In this document: positions 33,190 through 42,100 of the stretch, piece by piece
Layout of the letters: each line of letters begins with the position of its first letter
How positions within the stretch are numbered: position 1 is the first letter of the stretch
Origin: Streptomyces sp. Je 1-332
GTDB taxonomy: Bacteria > Actinomycetota > Actinomycetes > Streptomycetales > Streptomycetaceae
Assembly: GCF_040730185.1 (NCBI RefSeq)
Contig: NZ_CP160402.1
Span: 930,001-994,000, forward strand
Direction of reading: 5' to 3'
Length of the DNA: 64,000 nt
Program-made: the position numbers and the translations under genes
The notes under the pieces: generated by a model
The model's input: the letters and a program-made list of their open reading frames with translations, nothing else
Told to the model about the DNA's origin: nothing
Database searches by the model: none

Positions 33190-35280
33190 TCAGCTCCCCT
33201 CTCCGATGTGGGCCGTGCAGGAACAGGACTGCAGCGGCTGCCGGTTGCGGGCTCTGCGGTCCCACTTTCCGGCGCGCGCGGCGAGCACCGGGGCGGCCCC
33301 CGCGTACTCCCGGGCCAGCTCCCGCAGCAGCTGCGCCATGCGGTCCGCCGCCGCGATGTCCGGCGGTCTCGTGCGCTCCTCGCAGAGCCACACGGCGTGC
33401 AGCAGCTCGTCCAGCTGGCGCTGCAGTTTGGTGCCGTCGACGCGGGCCACCGTCATCCGGGAGTGCCGCTCGTCGTGGCCGCCGGGTGAGGGCGCCTGGG
33501 CAAGCGCGAGCAGTTGGTCGCACCACTCCTCGGCGCCCACGCCGTCCGCGGGGAACGTGGCGGCCAGGTGGTGCACGGCTCGCTCGGGGCCGGTGGCGAC
33601 CAGATCGTGGTTGAGGCCGTGCGCCGCGGTGCTGCCGAAGGCACGGTCGGGGGACTCGGCCCTGCTGCGGTAGTGGTGGTGCAGGAGGCTGTGGTTGCGG
33701 CGCCATTCGGTGCCCGCGTCGGGCGGCCCGTGCAGTCTGCTCATCAGGAGCTGCCGCAGGCCGAAGTCGCCGATGAAGTGCCGCTCACAGGTGGGCCAGC
33801 CGCTTTCCAGGAGATGTCGCCCCACCTCGTCCGCGGTGAGCCCGCCCGCGATGTGTTCCAGCTGCGGGTTGCGCAGCAGGGCGCGGGCGCAGTCGCCGGT
33901 GTGCGTGACCGACAGCTGGGTCAGCAGGTCGAGCCAGCGGTCGGTGTGCTCGACGGGCAGCCGCTCGGGCAGCTGCCTCAGCACCAGCTCGGCCAGCAGT
34001 ACGTCGCGCACCGCGCGCGGCTCCCCGTCGAGACCCGCGGGCTGGTCGAGGAGTTCCCGGTCGTTGTCCAGCTCGGGCAGCTCTCCTGCCGCCTCGACGA
34101 GACGCTGCACCATCCGGGGGCGGCGGCCCGAGAGGCGGTGTACGGCGCTCTGTGCCCGGCGCAGGTGTGCCGCCTGCGGGGCACCGCCGGTGTGGTCTTG
34201 CAGCTCCTTTTGCAGGTGTTCCGTGGTGAGCAGCGGCATCCGCAGGAGCAGCACGCCCTGCCCCAACCGCCCACGCGCAGGCAGCCGTTGCCAGCGAGGC
34301 GGCTCTTCCTGGTCCGGCCGGTAGTCGGCAGGATCCTCGGTGCGCGGCTCGTCGGCCAGGAACAGCGGCTGCGCCATGCGTTCGCTCGCCACGAGCACCG
34401 TGCGTTCACGGTGGCCGTCGGCCCGGTCGCCGAGCGCCGCCGTCAACAGCGCTCTGCCGACCGGCCAGTTGGAGTGCTGGAGCAGTACGGCGGGGCGGCC
34501 GACCCGGGTGAGTGCGGCGCCGACACCGGTGTAGGCGGCCTCCAGGTCCTCGCGCAGCGCCCGGAAGAGGAAGCCTTCCGCGAACTCCCGCTCGCCGCCC
34601 TCCTGTTGGAAGTCCTGGGCGAGCAACCGCAGCCCGGCCTGCGCGATTCCGGTGGCGGCGGGGTAGTCGCCGTAGGTGGCGCGCACCGGTTCGGCTCCGG
34701 TGCTCTCCAGCTTCGCCAGGAACTCCGTCAGCGCGGCGCCCACCAGCGGCGCGGCGGCCGGGGCGACCACTCCGGCGAGGGCGGACAGATATCCGGTCAG
34801 CAGGTTACGGACGAACCGGCCGAGCCCTCGCTTCGGCTGCACCAGCGCACGGTAGCGCTCCAGTTCCTCTTCGAGTTCGCGCCGCCGCAGCCGCGCTCCG
34901 GCCGCCACCGCCGCCATCCCGGCGAAGAACCGGGGTGTGGGGAGCGCGCCTCCCGGGCCCTGCCACTCGCTCATCCGCAGGGCGACGTCGTACATCGCCT
35001 CCGTCGCCTCGGAGCGGCAGGAAGGGCGGCGCGCGGCCTCTTGCGCGTACCGGGCGTCCGCGCAGTCCACGTGCGCCACCGGCACCTTCCGCCCGAGCCG
35101 GTCCCGCAGCAGTTCCAGGAGCCGCTGCTTGCCCATGCCGGGGCCGCCGGTGAGCAGCACGACGGGCAGGTCGGACTCGTACAGGAGCTTCTCGTCGCGC
35201 CCGCGCGCGTTGCGGCCGAGCAGCCTGGGGAAGAAGCCCTCGTCCTCGATGAGCCCCTCGAAGCCCAGTTCCCGGCTCAT
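33190..35280 (-). CDS. P-loop NTPase, STAND/AAA-like, function unknown
   Basis: 696 aa from ATG 35280 (GGGGGT upstream). Walker A is VVLLTGGPGMGKQRLLELL (45-52), followed by VAHVDCADARYAQEAA. A hydrophobic segment lies near residues 190-225 (TGYLSALAGVVAPAAAPLVG), so membrane association is possible. I cannot point to a clear Walker B acid. RPAVLLQHSNWPVGRALLTAAL and LRRAQSAVHRLSGRRPRMVQRL resemble STAND/AAA sensor and winged-helix regions. The C-terminal 300 residues are helical and unassigned. It is tightly coupled to the downstream anchored binding-protein gene. An unusual signalling or conflict-type pair is inferred. Confidence 0.7.
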   Translation of the reverse strand: MSRELGFEGLIEDEGFFPRLLGRNARGRDEKLLYESDLPVVLLTGGPGMGKQRLLELLRDRLGRKVPVAHVDCADARYAQEAARRPSCRSEATEAMYDVALRMSEWQGPGGALPTPRFFAGMAAVAAGARLRRRELEEELERYRALVQPKRGLGRFVRNLLTGYLSALAGVVAPAAAPLVGAALTEFLAKLESTGAEPVRATYGDYPAATGIAQAGLRLLAQDFQQEGGEREFAEGFLFRALREDLEAAYTGVGAALTRVGRPAVLLQHSNWPVGRALLTAALGDRADGHRERTVLVASERMAQPLFLADEPRTEDPADYRPDQEEPPRWQRLPARGRLGQGVLLLRMPLLTTEHLQKELQDHTGGAPQAAHLRRAQSAVHRLSGRRPRMVQRLVEAAGELPELDNDRELLDQPAGLDGEPRAVRDVLLAELVLRQLPERLPVEHTDRWLDLLTQLSVTHTGDCARALLRNPQLEHIAGGLTADEVGRHLLESGWPTCERHFIGDFGLRQLLMSRLHGPPDAGTEWRRNHSLLHHHYRSRAESPDRAFGSTAAHGLNHDLVATGPERAVHHLAATFPADGVGAEEWCDQLLALAQAPSPGGHDERHSRMTVARVDGTKLQRQLDELLHAVWLCEERTRPPDIAAADRMAQLLRELAREYAGAAPVLAARAGKWDRRARNRQPLQSCSCTAHIGEGS

Positions 35281-35370
35281 CCGGCTTACCCCCGTGCCGT
35301 GCGTGGCCGCTGCGCGGCAAGTGGTCAATGTCGCACGGAGCGTACTTGGCATGTCTTCCGAATACATCAA

Positions 35371-35386
35371 CTTTCCCGCAGGAAAG
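35371..35386. promoter_or_regulatory. Inverted repeat upstream of NTPase operon
   Basis: CTTTCC (35371-35376) and GGAAAG (35381-35386) pair around CGCA. It lies in the 148 nt between the SRPBCC stop and the NTPase start. On the minus strand TTGATG follows it immediately, a possible -35 box, so the repeat could be an operator. It could equally be a weak terminator for the SRPBCC gene. Confidence 0.35.
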
Positions 35387-35428
35387 GTCAGTTGGCGTAT
35401 TCCCAGCGCACGGGCCCGGTGCGCCGTC

Positions 35429-35884
35429 TCAGACGTTCCGGCCGTGCTCGCCCACCGCGATACGGGCCAGCTTCGTCAGCATCATGCCGTTGCGGACACC
35501 GACCACGTAGTCCACGGGGAGGCCGTGCATCCGGGTGCCGGGGCCCCGCAAGGGGTGCCAGTCGAGGACGACGAGGGTGTGCTCACCCCAGGGGATCAGA
35601 GTCATGGCGATGCGGGCCGCTCCGAAGGGGCCCGCCTTCGCCTCCAGCTGCAGACGGCGCTCCGGTTCGCTGATGCGGACGACGCAGGTGTCGTCGAGGA
35701 CCAGCGGGCCGACGCCGACCCGGACCTTCAGACGGGCGCCCACCGCGGGCCAGTGCGGGTCAGCGGACAGCACCTCCTGGGTTCCGGTCACCCACTCCCC
35801 GTACCGGTGGCCGTCGGACAGCAGGCTCCAGACCTCGGCCGGCGAGGCCAGGATCAGGCGGCGGTTCCGGGACACGCTGACCAC
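35429..35884 (-). CDS. SRPBCC family protein
   Basis: 151 aa from GTG 35884. AGGAGG is only 3 nt upstream; GTG 35875 (12-nt spacing) is an alternative. The START/Bet v1-like fold pattern is clear: RNRRLILASPAEVWSLLSDGHRYGEWVTGTQEVL, VGARLKVRVGVGPLVLDDTCVV and AKAGPFGAARIAMTLIPWGEHTLVVLDW. Such proteins bind hydrophobic ligands or act as polyketide cyclase-like enzymes. No ligand can be assigned. It is divergent from the amidohydrolase. Confidence 0.88.
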   Translation of the reverse strand: MVSVSRNRRLILASPAEVWSLLSDGHRYGEWVTGTQEVLSADPHWPAVGARLKVRVGVGPLVLDDTCVVRISEPERRLQLEAKAGPFGAARIAMTLIPWGEHTLVVLDWHPLRGPGTRMHGLPVDYVVGVRNGMMLTKLARIAVGEHGRNV

Positions 35885-36022
35885 ACTCCTCCTGGGGTTA
35901 TGGCACGATTTTTGCACTTTGTGCCGATCGACACCTTCCGAAGCGCCCGCCACCGGGCGGCGCGCCCTGTGCGAGGGTGACGGAAAGGGTGATCTCGCCC
36001 CTCGATCGCAAGGAGCCGCCGC

Positions 36023-37267
36023 ATGCCCACCGCAGCCACCGCAGCGAGCCTGGCCCTGGACCTCACCTCAGGGTTGAAGACGCGTGACCTCGAGGAGCTG
36101 TACCAGGACCTGCACCGCCACCCGGAGCTCTCCTTCCAGGAGCACCGCACGGCCGGGATCCTCGCCGAGCGGCTGCGGAGCGCCGGGTACGCGGTGACGG
36201 ACGGAGTCGGCTCCACCGGCGTCGTGGGCGTCCTGGAGAACGGTGAGGGGCCCGTGGTGTGGCTGCGCGGCGACATGGACGCCCTGCCGGTCACGGAGAC
36301 CACGGGCCTCGCCTACGCCTCCACCGTCGACGGCGTCATGCACGCCTGCGGCCACGACATGCACGTCACGTGGCTGGCGTTCGCCGCCGAGGCGCTGGCG
36401 GCAGGACGGGATGCCTGGTCGGGCACCCTCGTGGTGATCGGGCAGCCCGCCGAGGAAGGGGGCGACGGAGCGCGCGCGATGGTCTCCGACGGGCTGCACA
36501 CGCGCTTCCCCCGCCCCGACGCCGTCTTCGGCCAGCATGTCGCCCCCGGCCCCGCGGGCCTTGTCTCCCACACCCCCGGCCTGATCATGTCGGCCGCCGA
36601 CGACCTGCATGTCGTGGTGCCCGGGGTCGGCGGCCACGGTTCACGCCCCGAGGCCACCGTCGACCCGGTGGTGACAGCCGCGTACATCGTCACGCGGCTG
36701 CAGAGCGTCGTCTCGCGTGAGGTGGCCGCTTCGGAGGCGGTGGTGCTGACCACGGGGCAGTTCAACGCCGGGCAGCGGCCCAACATCATCCCCTCGGAGG
36801 CCCGGCTCGGGCTGAACCTGCGGACGCAGGACGCGCAGGTGCGCGAGCGGGTCCTGTCCGCCGTCCGCCGCATCGTCGAGGGAGAGTGCCTGGCCGCCGG
36901 GTGTCCGACGGAGCCCGAGGTGAACACTGGGGCGAGCTTCCCGGCGACGGTCAACGACGCGGCGCTGGACGCGGAGATCGCCGCCCTGCATCGCGAACTC
37001 TTCGGCGCGCAGAGCGTGTTCGACTTCGGGCCCGCGATGGGCAGCGAGGACTTCTCGCTCCTCGTGCCCACCGGGGTGCCCTACGACTTCTGGTTCGTGG
37101 CCTCGACACCGCAGGCGGTCTGGGACGCCGCCCCGGGTGAGGGACTCGGCGCGAAGATCACCGCGGTGCCGGGCAACCACAGCTCCCTGTTCGCCCCGGA
37201 CCTCTCGGTCCTGCTGCCGGGCGTACGGACGCTGGTGGGCGCCGCCCTGCACCGGCTCGGCGGCTGA
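36023..37267 (+). CDS. M20D family amidohydrolase
   Basis: 414 aa from ATG 36023 with AAGGAG upstream. Motifs of HipO/indole-acetyl-amino-acid-hydrolase-type M20D enzymes: LHRHPELSFQEHRTAGIL, LRGDMDALPVTE, VMHACGHDMHV (metal ligands), GQPAEEGGDGARAMV (catalytic Glu) and MGSEDFSLL. It hydrolyses N-acyl amino acids or similar amides in the cytoplasm. It converges on the CoA transferase gene with a 12-nt gap. Confidence 0.93.
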   Translation: MPTAATAASLALDLTSGLKTRDLEELYQDLHRHPELSFQEHRTAGILAERLRSAGYAVTDGVGSTGVVGVLENGEGPVVWLRGDMDALPVTETTGLAYASTVDGVMHACGHDMHVTWLAFAAEALAAGRDAWSGTLVVIGQPAEEGGDGARAMVSDGLHTRFPRPDAVFGQHVAPGPAGLVSHTPGLIMSAADDLHVVVPGVGGHGSRPEATVDPVVTAAYIVTRLQSVVSREVAASEAVVLTTGQFNAGQRPNIIPSEARLGLNLRTQDAQVRERVLSAVRRIVEGECLAAGCPTEPEVNTGASFPATVNDAALDAEIAALHRELFGAQSVFDFGPAMGSEDFSLLVPTGVPYDFWFVASTPQAVWDAAPGEGLGAKITAVPGNHSSLFAPDLSVLLPGVRTLVGAALHRLGG

Positions 37268-37279
37268 GCCTCGCCGGGG

Positions 37280-38482
37280 TCATCCCGACTGGCCGAGCAG
37301 ACGGTCGATGTCCGCGGCGTCGTAGCCGAGTTCGGCCAGTACGTCCCTGCTGTGCAGGCCGAGGGTGGGCGGTGCGGTGCGTACGGCGGGGCGTTCGCCG
37401 CGGAAACTGACGGGGAAGGCGACCTGCTGGAGCGGGCCCACGTCGGGGTGGTCGACCTTCTGGACCATGCCGAGCGCCTCGGTCTGCGGGCAGGCGTAGA
37501 CCTCGTCGAGGGCGCGGATGGGGGCGACGGGGACTCCGCGCGCCTTGAGCAGCGCGCACCAGTGGGCCACCGTCTCGTCGACGAGGACAGCTTCCAGCTT
37601 GGCGTTGAGGGCCTTGCGGTGCGTGACGCGGGCCCGGTTGGTGGCGAAACGCGGGTCGTCGGCCCACTCCGGGTGGCCGAGTGACTCGCTCAGGCGCCGG
37701 AAGAGGCCGTCGCTGCCGACCGCGATCACGAAGTAGCCGTCGGATGCGGAATAGGCCTGGTACGGGACGAGGCTCGGGTGGCCGGACCCGAGGCGGGTGG
37801 GCCGCTCCCCCGTGGCGAAGTAGCCGGTGGCCCAGTTGATGTGCAGGGCGAGCTGCGACTCGTACAGGGAGGTCGTGACGTACTGGCCGCGTCCCGTGCG
37901 TTCGCGTTCGACGAGGGCCGATGTGACGCCTATGAGGCCGAAGAGCGCGGCGCCCAGGTCGCCCATCGCGTACCCGGCCTTGACGGGCGGCCCATCCGCC
38001 TCGCCCGTGAGGGACATCAGGCCCGCGCTCGCCTGGGCCACCATGTCGTACCCGGGCTCGTCCCGCAGCGGTCCCGTGTCGCCGAACGCCGATATGTGGA
38101 GCAGGACCAGGCGGGGGTAGCGCTCGCTGAGAGCGCGGTAGTCGAAGGCGTCGGCCAGGGAGCTGCCGGGGCGGAAGTTCTCCACCATCACGTCGGCGTC
38201 GGCGAGCATGCGGTGCACGGCCTCCTGCCCCTCGGGGGACTTGAGGTCCAGGGTCACCGAGCGCTTGTTGCGGTTCGCCGCCAGGTAGTACGTGGCATCA
38301 GGTCCGTTGAAAGGCGGGCCCCAGGCCCGGGTCGGGTCGCCGCCCTCGGGGTGCTCGACCTTGATGACGTCCGCGCCCAGGTCGGCGAGGGACATGGTGA
38401 CGTAGGGACCGGCGAGGATCTTCGAGAGGTCGACGACCTTCATGCCGAGCAGGGGGGACGCGGGACGGGGCTCATCGGGCAT
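37280..38482 (-). CDS. CaiB/BaiF family (type III) CoA transferase
   Basis: 400 aa from ATG 38482 with AAGGAG about 10 nt upstream. Family III CoA-transferase sequence: MKVVDLSKILAGPYVTMSLADLGADVIKVEHP, NRNKRSVTLDLKSPEG, VENFRPGS and the catalytic Asp in DEPGYDMVAQASAGLMSLTG. It moves CoA between organic acids. The acid is unknown and no acyl-CoA partner enzyme is adjacent. It is divergent from the Tat phosphatase gene (109-nt gap). Confidence 0.94.
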   Translation of the reverse strand: MPDEPRPASPLLGMKVVDLSKILAGPYVTMSLADLGADVIKVEHPEGGDPTRAWGPPFNGPDATYYLAANRNKRSVTLDLKSPEGQEAVHRMLADADVMVENFRPGSSLADAFDYRALSERYPRLVLLHISAFGDTGPLRDEPGYDMVAQASAGLMSLTGEADGPPVKAGYAMGDLGAALFGLIGVTSALVERERTGRGQYVTTSLYESQLALHINWATGYFATGERPTRLGSGHPSLVPYQAYSASDGYFVIAVGSDGLFRRLSESLGHPEWADDPRFATNRARVTHRKALNAKLEAVLVDETVAHWCALLKARGVPVAPIRALDEVYACPQTEALGMVQKVDHPDVGPLQQVAFPVSFRGERPAVRTAPPTLGLHSRDVLAELGYDAADIDRLLGQSG

Positions 38483-38591
38483 GTGCGGCGGTCTCCTTGT
38501 GCGTGGCGCGTGGGACCCGCCCACCGTAATCGCCACCGGTGATTCGCCTGATCGTCTTCCTCTGTCCGCACGGATATGGGAGAACCCTCGG

Positions 38592-39815
38592 GTGTGCGAT
38601 GACGAACTGATACCGCCCAGAGCGGACTTGACCGAGAAGCAGTGGCTGCGGGCCGACGAGCCACTCGCCCGGGACATCGCGACCACGTGGGGGCCGCAGG
38701 CCCGCACGCTGCACCGGCGCACGCTGCTGGGCGGCGCCGCGGCCGGGGCCGCCCTCACCGTCCTTCCGTACGGCGCCCGGCAGGCCACGGCGGCGCAGGG
38801 CGCCGCCAAGTTCCCCTTCCCCCAAGCACCCAACCAGCAGGGGGAGTTCGCCGTCCTGATCACCGGGGACGCGGGCACGGGCGGTGAGGAGCAGCTCGCC
38901 GTGACCGAGGCCGCCCGGCGGGTCTGCCGTGACGAGGGCATCTCGCTGGCCGTCGGCCTGGGCGACAACATCTACGAGAACGGGCCCGAGTCCGCCCACG
39001 ACTCCGAGTTCCGGGAGAAGTTCGAGACGCCCAACACCGGCATCGACGTCCCCTGGCTCATGGTCCTGGGCAACCACGACTGTTCGGGCCTGATCCCGGG
39101 CAGCGGCGGTGACCCGTCGCGCGGCGACCGCGAGGTCTCCTACGCGGCCACATCGCCGCGCTGGTACATGCCCAGCCGCTACTACAACGTCGCACTGCCG
39201 TCCTTTGACGACCCGGCGGGCGGCGACCCGGTGGTGGAGTTCTTCGCACTCGACACCAACCCCGTCGCGTCGACCGTCGCGCAGACCTCGCGCCACTACC
39301 GGTGGGACGGTCCCTACATGCGCGACCAGCGTGCCTGGCTCGACTCCGCGCTCGCCGCCTCCCGGGCCCGCTGGAAGGTGGTGCTCGGCCACCACCCGTA
39401 CCTGAACAACGGGAAGCACGGGAGCGCCGGTTCGTACGACGGGTTCGTCATCGGCCACTACACGAGCGGGATCCACCTCAAGGAGCTGTACGAAGAGGTG
39501 GTCTGCGGCAGGGCCGACCTGATCCTGTCCGGCCACGACCACACCCTCCAGATCCTGGAACCCACGACCCGCACGGCGGGCACCCGTCAGATCGTCTGCG
39601 GGGCCGCGGCCAAGTCCGGTGACGGCAGGGCCCACTTCGACCACCCTGCCGCCTGGCAGAACTTCTCCGACGTGGGGTTCATGGTCCTGAAGGTCTCCGA
39701 GCGGGCCATGACGGTCGACACCTACACGGTCGACGTCCCCACCCGGACCGCGCACCTGGCCCACGCCCTCACAACAACTGGGCGCCCCGCTTCGCGAGAT
39801 ACCGCACCGGATTGA
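38592..39815 (+). CDS. Tat-exported metallophosphatase (purple-acid-phosphatase-like)
   Basis: 407 aa from GTG 38592; the frame is open to 38442 but that part overlaps the neighbouring gene's start. A twin-arginine signal HRRTLLGGAAAGAALTVLPYGA lies after about 40 residues, cleaving near ATAAQ. Calcineurin-like motifs: LITGDAGTGG, GLGDNIYENG, MVLGNHDCSG, VVLGHHPYLNNGKHG and LILSGHDHTLQ, in the order of small tartrate-resistant acid phosphatases. It is probably an extracellular phosphate-scavenging enzyme. No PhoP box was recognised. Its last 47 nt overlap the convergent LytM gene. Confidence 0.9.
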   Translation: MCDDELIPPRADLTEKQWLRADEPLARDIATTWGPQARTLHRRTLLGGAAAGAALTVLPYGARQATAAQGAAKFPFPQAPNQQGEFAVLITGDAGTGGEEQLAVTEAARRVCRDEGISLAVGLGDNIYENGPESAHDSEFREKFETPNTGIDVPWLMVLGNHDCSGLIPGSGGDPSRGDREVSYAATSPRWYMPSRYYNVALPSFDDPAGGDPVVEFFALDTNPVASTVAQTSRHYRWDGPYMRDQRAWLDSALAASRARWKVVLGHHPYLNNGKHGSAGSYDGFVIGHYTSGIHLKELYEEVVCGRADLILSGHDHTLQILEPTTRTAGTRQIVCGAAAKSGDGRAHFDHPAAWQNFSDVGFMVLKVSERAMTVDTYTVDVPTRTAHLAHALTTTGRPASRDTAPD

Positions 39816-40452
39816 TGTCCGACCCGTAGCCCCGCTTGGCCCGGATCTCCAGATGGAGGTGAGGTCCGGTGGCCCGGCCTGTGGCCCCGCTGCTGCCGAG
39901 CCGGTCGCCGGTGCCGACGCGGGACCCTTGGCGCACGGAGATGCGGGACAAGTGCCCGTACACGGCGTAGTGCCCGTCCCGCAGCCGCACCGTCACCGCC
40001 TTGCCGTACGCACCCGACCAGCGGGCCAGGACCACGGTGCCTGCGCCGACGGCGTGCACCGGTGTTCCCGTTGGGACGGCGAGGTCGATGCCGGTGTGGT
40101 GGCCGGCGGCCCAGTTGCCGCGTACTCCGTAGCGGGCGGAGACCTTGAAGCGCCGGCGGACCGGCAGCGTGAACTTGCCGCGGGGTTTTTCCGGGGCGAG
40201 CGCGCGGTTCTCGGGGATCGCCTCGTCGGCCTCGGCGAGGGCTTCCTCGAACTCCCCGTCGTAGCCGATGCCGCAGCCGCCGTCGGTCTCTGCTGCTGCG
40301 TGCGGCGCTGGTCCCGCCACCGTGAGGGCGCCGCCGGCCATGAGGGCCGCTGCGGTGCTCAGTACGTCGCGTCGTGTGCTGCCCGCTTCGCGCGGGCTGT
40401 CTATGTGGTAGCCCATGAAGGCCAGCACACTGGCGGCGGGCTCCGCGCGCAC
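39769..40452 (-). CDS. Secreted M23/LytM-type peptidase domain protein
   Basis: 227 aa from GTG 40452 (GGAG upstream); ATG 40416 (MGYHIDSPREAG) is an alternative. A Tat-type signal STRRDVLSTAAALMAGGALTV cleaves near AAAET. The LytM domain at about 95-215 has HHTGIDLAVPTGTPVHAV (metal His, Asp), VYGHLSRISVRQGSRV and the metal-ligand HLHLE in GPHLHLEI. It probably cleaves peptidoglycan cross-links or modulates a lytic enzyme outside the membrane. Its 3' end overlaps the convergent phosphatase gene by 47 nt. Confidence 0.91.
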   Translation of the reverse strand: MRAEPAASVLAFMGYHIDSPREAGSTRRDVLSTAAALMAGGALTVAGPAPHAAAETDGGCGIGYDGEFEEALAEADEAIPENRALAPEKPRGKFTLPVRRRFKVSARYGVRGNWAAGHHTGIDLAVPTGTPVHAVGAGTVVLARWSGAYGKAVTVRLRDGHYAVYGHLSRISVRQGSRVGTGDRLGSSGATGRATGPHLHLEIRAKRGYGSDINPVRYLAKRGAQLL

Positions 40453-40497
40453 TCCGAGTGCTCCGCTTGGCGTAATGCCTGCGGGGCCGCCGCGCGG

Positions 40498-42021
40498 TCA
40501 GTCGAGGGTGGGCCGGTACACGGTGAGCGCTTCGGGGAGCTTGTCGAGGAGCAGCGCGTTGGGCGCCGGGGCGAGTTCGCCGTCGTACGCCATCTGTGTG
40601 CCCTCGGGCAGGCCCGAGATGACCAGTCGCTGGGCCTTCGCGGAGGCGTACAGGCGGGTCTTGGTCAGCTGGCCGACCACCGCCGCGGCAAGGAGGCGGG
40701 TGCGCGCGAAGCGACCGCCGCTCGCGATGCGGACGTCGAGCAGTCCGTCGGCCAGGTCGTGCCTGCGCACGGGGGCGATGCCGGTGCTGCGGTAGGCGCC
40801 GTTGCCCGCGAAGAGCAGCCACATCGAGCGGGCCTTGCCGTTCACCACCGCGCTCAGCGGCCGTCCCGTGTGCACGATCTGGGCGACGCCGAGCAGGGCC
40901 GCGGGCGGGCCGCCGATCTTCGGGGACCACTCCTCCCTGATGCGTACGAGCTCGGGGTAGGCGCCGAGGCTGAACGTGTTCAGGAAGTACACCGGCTCGG
41001 AGTGCTTCCTGCCGTCGGGGCCGACCCCGGCCAGGGGCTTGACCCGGCCGACGTCGGACCGTACGGCGCTTCCCTCGGCGAGGGCGATGCAGGCGTCCGC
41101 GACGGTGTCCACGCCCAGGTCGGCGGCGAAGTGGTTGAACGTCCCGCCGGGCAGCACCATCAGGGGCACGTCGAAGCGCAGGGCCGCTGTCACGGCGGCG
41201 TTCACCGTGCCGTCTCCCCCGCACACGCCGAAGACCCCGCCGCGCCGTGCCGCGTCCCTGGCCGCTTCCGCGAGGACCTTGGGCAGCGGGCCCGCTTCCT
41301 CCTCGTAGAGGACGACCTCCGCGCGGGGCAGGGCCGTCTTCAACTGCCGGACGGGGTCCATGAGCTGGGGCTGGGCCCCGGAGGAGGGGTTCACCACCAC
41401 GACGAGGCCGTCGCCGTCCGGCAGCGCGGGCGCGTCCGTCCGGGGCCGCGCGGGCGGCGGCAGCTGTGACCTGGAGGGCACCATGCCGCGCACCGCGTAG
41501 GCGGCGCCCACGCCGAGGGCCGCGCCGACCAGGACGTCGCTGGGGTAGTGCACGCCGGTGTAGACGCGGGAGAAGGCGACCGACGCCGCGACCGGGGCCA
41601 CGGCCGCGCCCATCCCCCGCGCCTCCAGGGCCACGCCCGTGGCGAAGGCCGCGGCCGATGCGGAGTGTCCGGAGGGGAAGGAGCTGGTGATCGGCTGCTG
41701 CGAGAGATGCCTTATGACCGGCACCGCGTCGAGAACCGGCCGGGAGCGGCGCACCGCGCTCTTGCCCAGCGTGTTGACCGTGGCCGACGCGAGGGCCAGC
41801 GAGGCCACACCGCGCACCGCCGCACGCCTCCCGCGCGCCCCACCGAACGCCCACATCCCCGCGGCGATGCCGAACCACAGCAGCCCGTGGTCGGCGCTGC
41901 GGCTCAGCCGCGGCAGCACGGGCTGCGCCGCAGGCCAGGAGCGCGATGCCACGCGGTGGAACGCCAGCCGGTCGGTGGCGCCGAGCAGTCTGCGGATGTG
42001 CGACGTCGGAAGATCACTCAT
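40498..42021 (-). CDS. PAP2 phosphatase / diacylglycerol kinase fusion
   Basis: 507 aa from ATG 42021 with AGGGGA upstream. The N-terminal PAP2 domain has all three signatures: KSAVRRSRP, SSFPSGHSASAAAF and SRVYTGVHYPSDVLVG, within membrane segments. After a proline-rich linker (about 185-200) comes a DAGK catalytic domain: VVVVNPSSG, FGVCGGDGTVNAAV, MVLPGGTFNHFA and the C-terminal AYDGELAP. The fusion would interconvert lipid phosphates and diacylglycerol-like lipids at the membrane. It is divergent from the PadR gene (79 nt). Confidence 0.94.
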   Translation of the reverse strand: MSDLPTSHIRRLLGATDRLAFHRVASRSWPAAQPVLPRLSRSADHGLLWFGIAAGMWAFGGARGRRAAVRGVASLALASATVNTLGKSAVRRSRPVLDAVPVIRHLSQQPITSSFPSGHSASAAAFATGVALEARGMGAAVAPVAASVAFSRVYTGVHYPSDVLVGAALGVGAAYAVRGMVPSRSQLPPPARPRTDAPALPDGDGLVVVVNPSSGAQPQLMDPVRQLKTALPRAEVVLYEEEAGPLPKVLAEAARDAARRGGVFGVCGGDGTVNAAVTAALRFDVPLMVLPGGTFNHFAADLGVDTVADACIALAEGSAVRSDVGRVKPLAGVGPDGRKHSEPVYFLNTFSLGAYPELVRIREEWSPKIGGPPAALLGVAQIVHTGRPLSAVVNGKARSMWLLFAGNGAYRSTGIAPVRRHDLADGLLDVRIASGGRFARTRLLAAAVVGQLTKTRLYASAKAQRLVISGLPEGTQMAYDGELAPAPNALLLDKLPEALTVYRPTLD

Positions 42022-42100
42022 GAATCCCCTATACCCGCGCACGCCCTCCCCACCGCACACATCTTGCGCGGGCGCTGTGACGTTCCCTTCAATCAGTCAT

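Noticed and set aside
37280..38971. 563-residue version of the CoA transferase
   Set aside because: The extra N terminus is antisense to the Tat phosphatase. ATG 38482 has a good Shine-Dalgarno and gives the normal family length.
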